A stretch of 64,000 nt of DNA from Cacajao melanocephalus (taxonomy: Eukaryota > Chordata > Mammalia > Primates > Pitheciidae): contig CAUYLG010047286.1 of the NCBI GenBank assembly GCA_963573385.1, positions 52,340 through 116,339 on the forward strand, in the 5' to 3' direction. Each line of letters starts with the position of its first letter. The first letter of the stretch is position 1. The notes under the pieces are model-generated. The model ran no database searches and was not told where the DNA came from. It saw only the letters and a program-made list of their open reading frames with translations. Below, piece after piece: positions 52,292-64,000 of this stretch. The translations under genes and the position numbers were made by a program.

Positions 52292-52336
52292 AAATCACTT
52301 TCTATTTAAAAAAGAAAGAAAGAAAGAAAGAAAGAA
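52224..52336. repeat. (CT)n tract followed by (AAAG)n
   Basis: 65 uninterrupted pyrimidines (52224-52288), a 22-base spacer containing AATAAATCACTTTC, then about 25 purines of AAAG units. Confidence 0.95.
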
Positions 52337-53859
52337 CTTCAGATGTGGCAGGAAGGAAGGCTTAAGATTCCATCTATCAGCTCCTGAAACTGCGTCATTT
52401 TTATTCTAGGACTAAAGTTGGAATGGTTATGGCAGCTGCCAAAGAGGATTTGATAAGGAGAGCCTATAACCTCAGCTCCTTATTAGCCTGGAAAGCCTGG
52501 GGTCTTGGAAGCTGTGAACTCACTTTGTTACCTAATGGAGGGGATTCTAAACACTGCCTGGTGACCTCAGATATTTCTGCAACCCAGAGATGGGTGCTAT
52601 GGGATTCTCCCCCACAATCAACTCTGTTTCTGACTTACGCCGAATGGGTCTAACACAGGAGAGAATCTCATCAATATTATCAAGACCCAGGGAGCGTTTT
52701 GGGAATGATGTGCAGGCAATGTCTGGGTAAGGAACATGCTTGTGATATGACTGCAAATAAAGGAAAAGCTTAAATGTGGAGGAGATTGTTGCAGGGCAGT
52801 CAAAGTCTTTTGAAATGTCAGGGGGCTCCTCCCCATGACTTCTGTCCATTCCTCCTTAGTGTTGGCTTCTAGTTAAAGAGAGCATTAACCGTATATTTGA
52901 TTTCTCAATCATGAATAAATCCATTTAGCAGCTTGCTTCCTCAAAACCTTTGTTGTAACTTTCTTTTCTCAAATGTAGACTGTCTCCTCACCTACTGAGA
53001 AGTTCTGACACTTTTATAATGAGAATGGTGACTTAAATTTAGAATGAGGCAGTCTTACGATAAAGTGAATTCAATTCGGGCTTTGCCACAGGCTCCATGG
53101 TGGTCTCACTATTTAATTTTTATTTTCCTCATTTCCAGATTTGTCTTCCCCACTGTTTTCTTTGTTATGAACTTTAATAGTCAATTTAGCATTCTGCATC
53201 CAGGAAGATAAATTTTATGGAAGTACAGGCATCCTTTGGTATACTCAGCGAAGTGGGTCCATGCAGTTCAAAACTGGTATTGTTCAAACAGCAACTGTAC
53301 TTTTCCATCTATTCTTCCCTCTAAGTACCACCCTGGATGTTAAATATGAAATAAACATAAGAAGACCATCTTAGAGGTGGAGAGAGGAATGCAGACCAGC
53401 TATAGAACTCAGGGTCCAAGGAAGACACACATTATAGAAAAAAACTATGATCCTACACCATCCACGATAGCAAAGACTGAGTGGGGAGCCTAGACTTTGA
53501 CCCTCACTAGGCTGTAATGAGGTACCCCAATGTCCCTGTATGGGTGGTATCAGCAAAGGCCAAATAGAGAACTGGAAACTACTTACCGTGTGGTAATGAG
53601 TCTCCACTTCCACCCTAGCCTACCTCCATACACACACAGTGTCAGTGCAACCTGACTTCAATGCCGCAGGCATCTTTTCTTCCTGCTTAGATGAGGTCAG
53701 AGAAGGCCTACTAGAGAGTCAGGACTTTCAACACTGCCCAGTGGTAATGGGACCATCCCCACCACAGTGTCGGTGGGGAGCCATAATTCCCACCCTCCAC
53801 TAGCAGTACCAATACCTTCCCCCGAGGAAGTGATGTCAGACATAGCCAACTAAAACAGA
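52337..53859. other. Intergenic stretch, nothing recognised
   Basis: No repeat or gene assigned. Confidence 0.5.
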
Positions 53860-55195
53860 AGGTTTAAATAAGATGATGTTTCATGACATAATATTTAAAA
53901 AAGCATTCATACCAAAAGCCAGGAAGATCTCAAACTGAATGAAAAAGACAATCAGTAGATGCCAACACCAACAAAACAGATATTAGAATTGTCTGACCAG
54001 GATGTTAAAGCAGGCACTAAGACAAAGTTTCAATGAGCAGTTATGAACATTCCTGCTCATAACTGAAAATGAAAAATAGAAAGTCTTAGCCAAGGAGGAA
54101 ACTGCCTCAACCTGATAAAGAGCATCTATAATAAGCCTACAACTAACAGTATACTTAATGATGAAAGACTGAAAGCTTTCTCCTAAGATTGGAAACAAAG
54201 CAAGGATGTCTGCTCTCACCGTTTTTATTCATTATAGTGCTGAAAACTCTAGCCAGTGCAATAAGGCAAGAAAAGGAAATTAAATTCATACATATACAAA
54301 AGGAAGAAATAAATGGTTCATATTTGAAGATGACATTATTGTCTATATAGAAAATCCTAAAGATCACAAATGACCTAGAATCTTCAAACCAAAGAACAAA
54401 TTGAGCCCTTGTCTTACACTATATACTAAAATTAACTCAAAGTGGATCAATCTAAATGTAAGAATTAAAACTAAAAAACTCTTAGAGAAAAACATAGGGG
54501 AAAATCTTGATGACATTGAATTTGGCAATAATTTCTTGGCTATGACACCAAAAGCACAAGCAACAAAAGAAATACATAGGTAAATTAAACTTTATCAAAA
54601 TTGTAAAACTTCTGTGCATCAAAGGGCACTATCAAGAGAGTGAAAAGACAACCAAGAGAACAGCAGAAAATATTTGCAAATGACATATCTGATAAGAAAT
54701 TAATTATTCAGAACATATTTTAAAACTCCTACAATTCAATTACAAAAATACTATAAATAATCCAGTAAAAAGGGAAATGCAATTAAAACCACGATGAGAT
54801 AAAACATTGCTTTTATTATGATGGCCATTATATAAAAAAATAGAAAACAGTAAGTACTGGTGAGAATGTGAAGAGACTGGAACTCTTAATGGGAATATAA
54901 GATAATGTAGCTACTGTGGAAGACATTATGGCAGTTCCTCAAAAAATTAAACAGAGGATTACCATATGTTGCAACAATTCTACTTCTGGGTATACGCCCA
55001 CAAGAATTGATAGCAGGGATTCCAAGAGATAGTTGCATACCCATGTTCATAGCAGCATTATTAGCAGTAGCCAAAAGGTGGAAACAACCCAAATGCCCAT
55101 CAACAGATGAACGAATAAACAAAATGTAGCATAGCCCTACAGTGGCATATTATTTAACTTTAAAAAGGGATGAAATTCTGACACATGCTATGACA
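53860..55195 (+). mobile_element. Old L1 with multiple internal deletions, sense
   Basis: 5' UTR-type sequence (TCTCAAACTGAATGAAAAAG, 53929) is joined near 54085 directly to ORF2 reverse-transcriptase sequence (GACTGAAAGCTTTCTCC; AAGGATGTCTGCTCTCACC). The catalytic FADD block reads FEDD at about 54325. A second jump at about 54372 leads to the ORF2 C-terminus (LYTKINSKWI) and then the 3' region to about 55195. ORF1 and most of ORF2 are missing; no frame is intact. Confidence 0.85.
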
Positions 55196-55929
55196 TAATT
55201 TCTTCTTTTGTTTATTCCTTCGAGATATTTAGGGGAAACAGAAGCATGTCATTGGAGGGAGAAGGAACACGCCCTGTAGGGACTCTATATATTACTATGG
55301 AAGAGTGAAAGCAGGAATTAATCAATGGGTCTTAGACTACATATTCACCTGTCTAATTTTACATTTACTGTCACTTTAGGTTCTATTTGCTCTCTCCTGT
55401 ATTTTCTGTCATTATTGGCACCAGCTCAGTGCCCGTTTGTCCTGACTGCAATCAGCTGCTGTTCCAATAGCCTACTCCTATCCCAGTGCCAGCTTTCACC
55501 TCGCCATCTGTGCTAGTGCCAGCTCCATCCCTGCTGTTTCTAATTTTCTCTTCCCCCTCCTCCTTTCTACCCCACCACCTGCTATGTACCCACATCATAA
55601 TCATTTCTAGATTCTTTCATTGTTTCAAAGCTGCTCCTTTGAGTCATGCTGTTCAACTCCAATATTCTCTCTTAACCCCTTCTCCCACAGGGATTGGCTA
55701 CATCTCACACTACATCTTTCTTTTTTGTTTTGCCCAGGTGGATTTTAATATTTTTCTATTAGATGATTCACCAAGCCACTGAACAGGAGCCGTTTCTCCT
55801 TATTTCTTGTGCCCGGCAAAAGTGAGCTGAATATACACCAACACAGGCAGGATACACAGTGAGCAGAAGCTTCTTAATGTTAGGTTCACAATGAATGAAA
55901 TACTGAAAATGGGGATTGGGAATTAACAA
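55196..55929. other. Intergenic stretch, nothing recognised
   Basis: Pyrimidine-rich at 55480-55600; no gene assigned. Confidence 0.45.
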
Positions 55930-56055
55930 TTTATGTTATCAACAAATGTGTATTGAGTTTCTACAATGCAGTAAACACAGTTCTAGGTGCGTGGGACCCA
56001 GTAATGAAGAGAAGAGACAAAATTCTTGTTTTAGGAAACTTACAATTAAGGGGAT
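55930..56055 (-). mobile_element. L2 fragment, antisense
   Basis: 'caacaaatgtgtattgagtt' then TAAACACAGTTCTAGGTGCG and ACTTACAATTAAGGGG follow the reversed L2 pattern. Confidence 0.6.
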
Positions 56056-56460
56056 ACATACTATGTGCCAGGCCCAGCTTAGATAATGTGCATGAGTTAT
56101 CTAATTAAATCCTCACATGAACCCTATAATGTGGGTGCCACCCCTAAATAACACTGAGACCCTTCTGTTGCCTGTTTGAGTCTTCGCTTTGTCATCTGTG
56201 ATTGGCAGCCAATGCCGCCCTCATATGATAAATGTCAGGGGAAGACACTGAGAATTGTTGAGCGCCTACCATAAACCTGGCGTTTTTTTCCAGGTGTTTT
56301 ATAAGCTTTTCTTCATCAACCCTATCAAATTAATTGTCGTCTTTCAATTTTCAGGTGAAAAACCTAATTATCAGAATAGTAGAATAACTTGCTTAAAGTC
56401 CCATAGCTACTAAGCAGCAGAGGTGAATTTAAACTCACTCCTTCCTGATTCTGCTGCTAG
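56056..56460 (-). mobile_element. MIR SINE fragments, antisense
   Basis: 'ttatctaattaaatcctcac' (56097) and, separately, GTTGAGCGCCTACCATAAAC to AAGTCCCATAGCTACTAAGC (56258-56416) each resemble reversed MIR. Possibly two insertions. Confidence 0.6.
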
Positions 56461-56972
56461 TTCAGAAATGGGTTCAGGTGGAAGTTATTGTTTATTGTGT
56501 CTCCCTTATGTAAAATGTAATGTAACACTACTGAGAAATATTTAAATTGCAGAAGATAAAGTTCTTGCCACTAATAACAATATAGTCTAGTGGGGGTGAA
56601 ACGTTTCATCCCTACTGTTAACAATGAAAGTGATTTGCTAGACTGCAGAAAGGTGGGATACAGTCCCCATGAGTTGATTTAGGACACATGGAGATTTGTC
56701 TTCCATCCTGGGCCTCATGCATGTTGGTTTGGCGCCTTTGGGACACATTTAAAAGTTGATGGCCAAAGACAATAAAGGGTACGGCAGTAGATTCCAGGCA
56801 TGAGATCCAGCAAATCTGTGGTTATGGGAATTAAAGCTATGGAGTGATGGAATTGTCCCAGACAGGGTTACAGAGTAATGAGTAAGGAATCTGGCCCAGA
56901 CAGAAGAACCCAAGGACGCCAATATTTAAGGCAGTGGTCCTCAAACTTCACTGTGCATAAAAGTTGCCTAGA
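56461..56972. other. Intergenic stretch, nothing recognised
   Basis: No repeat or gene assigned. Confidence 0.5.
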
Positions 56973-57121
56973 GCCTGGCACAGTGGCTGATGCCTATAGT
57001 CTCAGCACTTCAAAAGGCCGAGGCAGAAGGATTGCTTGAGGGCCCAGGAATTTGAGGCTACAGTGTGCTGTGATCACATCAGTGCCCCAAGCCTGGGTGA
57101 CAAACTCCATCTCTTAAAAAA
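56973..57121 (+). mobile_element. Alu-like monomer (FLAM/FRAM type), sense
   Basis: GCCTGGCACAGTGGCTGATG to CAAACTCCATCTCTTAAAAA: one diverged arm with an A tail. Confidence 0.85.
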
Positions 57122-57132
57122 AAAAAAATTAA

Positions 57133-62175
<5,043 letters not shown>

Positions 62176-62473
62176 TATATTAGTCCATTTTCACACTGCT
62201 ATAAAGAAATGTCAGAGATTGAGTAATTTACAAAGGAAACAGGCTCAATTGACTCACAGTTCCACATGGCTGGGGAGGCCTCAAGAAACTTACAATCATG
62301 GCGGAAAAGGAAGCAGTCACCTTCTTCACATGGCAGCAGGAGAGGGAAGAGAAAGCAAAGGGGGAAGAGCCTTTTAAGAAACCATCAGATTTCAGGAGAA
62401 CTCACTCACTATCATGAGAACAGCATGGGAGAAACTGCCCCTATCATCCAGTCACCTCCCACTAGGTCCCTCC
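62176..62473 (-). mobile_element. MST-type MaLR LTR, antisense, truncated
   Basis: TATATTAGTCCATTTTCACA, GTTCCACATGGCTGGGGAGG and GAACTCACTCACTATCATGA follow the reversed MST LTR. The copy stops in TAGGTCCCTCC, so the final part is missing. Confidence 0.85.
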
Positions 62474-63415
62474 CTAGTGGACCTAGCTGCTGATGGGAGC
62501 AGCTTGGAGTTTCTTAGTCCCAGGAGGAGACACTGATTCCTATGTTTTCTTCACTTTGTCCTTATCTCCTCCTTCCATGTAGTCCAAACTGTCTCTCCAA
62601 CTGATTGCTCTGCAGTGGTCACATATTGCTGTGTAAGGAGCCAGTACTGCTGCAGCTTCCGGGCAGATATTTCAGTTACATGGAACATAAGCAAGGGAGA
62701 TAAAGTAAAACCCTTATGCTCCTGACCGCATTGCACAGGGCTTTCAGAACGTCACAAAGCCAGCCGCTGGCACTGCTCTCAGAGGAAAAAACTTTTCTCT
62801 GGAATGACTCTCATGGTGTAAGGCCCGGTGGCACATTAATAAATCATACACTTATGGTTTAGATTAAGTCATATCTGAATGAGTCATTTCTCTATACAAC
62901 TCACCACTCCCTGTGTCAGCAAGGCTGATGGGCAGAGGAGGCTGAATGTTGGCAGGTGGTGTTATGGGATGAAGTGCTTTTACTTTAATGCCTAAGGAAG
63001 CCTCTGCTAGCCAGGTGCACGACAGTCCGTACTGTTGGCCTTGGCTAATCTAATCTTAGATACCCTGCATAATTGGGAAAGAAGGAGAAACTGCAACGAA
63101 TAATCCAGCAACTTGATCCCCTGGCTTGTTTTCCATTTTGTTTTAAGATTGGCTCTAAGGTCAGGAGAATTAAGAAGTTGGATGTCTATAAGAGGGGAGG
63201 TTTTGCCCCTGACAAAGCTGCAGAGATATTGGCAGGGCCTGACAACCAGCTGCCTTCAGCCAGAGAGACACATAGCAAGTAGCACTCAGGCATCCCTGTC
63301 TTGGGAGACCAGGACCAGGCTTCTGTAACATGCACACACCTGGAGTCCCATTGATCCCACTGCCCCTTGTAAGGCCAATAGCCTCGCCGGGAGCTGGCAG
63401 CTGACCTCAATTCCT
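62474..63415. other. Intergenic stretch, nothing recognised
   Basis: Lies between the MaLR LTR and the ERV pol relic; no LTR, gag or env could be identified in it. Confidence 0.45.
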
Positions 63416-64000
63416 GTCCCCTTCAACCAGCCTCCTTCTCCAGTACGTAGACGACCTGTTGCTCTGCAGCCCCTCCCTTGCCCTAGCTCAGCAACACACA
63501 GCCATCCTTCTTAACTTCCTTGGGTCTCGGGGATATCAAGTATCTCCCTCTAAGCCTCAGTTGTCAGTGACCTCAGTCACGTATTTGGGCATCTGCCTCA
63601 CCCCCAGGACCAAAAGCCTAACAATAGACTGCTGAAAGGCACTTCTCTCACTATAGCCTCCAAAAACTGCCGACCAAATCCTCTCCTTTCTGAGGTTTGT
63701 GGAATTCTTCCATCACTGGGTACCTAACTTTGCCTCCCTGGCTAAGCCCCTGTACACAGCAGCTAAACTCACTGAAGTGTCTCTAAAACTTACCCTAGGC
63801 CAGCCCATCTCACTATTCTCTCCTCACCAATTTACTGACCTCCTCTCCCACAAATCCCTCGCCCACCTGGGGCCCTCCCGTCTACAGGAGTTCCACCTGC
63901 TTTTCATTAAAAACTCCTCAGTCAGCCTTCACCCCACCTCCCGCTCAACCTGGCTACCTTAACGAAAAAACCTCCACCCTGCAACGCCTCTACAACCGAG
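63416..64000 (+). pseudogene. Class I (gammaretrovirus-like) ERV pol relic, broken, runs off the window
   Basis: Frame from 63432 contains the reverse-transcriptase active-site box YVDD followed by LLLCS, then a PSKPQLS-VTYLGI thumb-type block, then HHWVPNFASLAKPLY, and a later LTLGQPISLFSPH block of the kind found before RNase H. It is disrupted by stops at 63633 (TGA), 63654 (TAG) and 63960 (TAA). The segment normally found between the AKPLY and LTLGQP blocks is missing, so the connection region is deleted. The 5' fingers and palm sequence is also absent. Non-functional; subfamily not assigned. More of the element may lie beyond the window. Confidence 0.85.

Noticed and set aside
52042..52309. 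Arg-Glu and Ser-Leu repeat frames
   Set aside because: Translations of the (CT)n tract, not proteins.

Overview
This is primate, almost certainly human, nuclear genomic DNA. Alu SINEs with target-site duplications are abundant, MIR, L2, L1, MaLR LTR and Tigger relics are frequent, and the only host protein-coding exons match KCNK1 (K2P1.1, TWIK-1), a gene known to lie at human 1q42. No chromosome coordinate can be read from the sequence itself.

Layout: 1-33366 is the 3' part of KCNK1 intron 1; exon 1, with the promoter, M1 and most of the first pore loop, lies upstream of the window. Exon 2 is 33367-33762, intron 2 is 33763-37489, and the terminal exon is 37490 to about 38440, with coding to 37749 and then a 3' UTR of about 0.7 kb ending at two AATAAA signals. 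From about 38450 to 64000 is downstream intergenic DNA. No second cellular gene could be recognised there, and the window ends inside a broken class I endogenous retrovirus pol relic.

The two exons encode residues 119-336 of a 336-residue two-pore-domain potassium channel: the end of the first selectivity filter, M2, M3, the second pore loop with its unusual GLG filter, M4 and the cytosolic tail. Splice phases join cleanly (phase 1 at both junctions) and no inactivating change is seen.

The rest is repeats and unassigned single-copy DNA. Old L2 fragments (antisense) occupy parts of 3.0-4.5, 9.7-10.7 and 11.7-14.0 kb. At least six MaLR-type LTRs occur, one of them at the end of a nested provirus-like block (20.5-22.9 kb). 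A near-complete Tigger-type DNA transposon lies at 25.5-26.7 kb and an internally deleted L1 at 53.9-55.2 kb.

No new gene system was found. The most unusual signals are structural. A 77-bp segment from intron 2 (36699-36775) recurs at 75/77 identity inside a TA/CA microsatellite palindrome just beyond the gene (38812-38888). A 29-bp perfect inverted repeat (35327-35399) lies beside a second 14-bp hairpin (35252-35287), and a further inverted segment sits inside the Tigger element. All look like replication template-switch products. Repeat family names come from recognition by eye, not from a library search.
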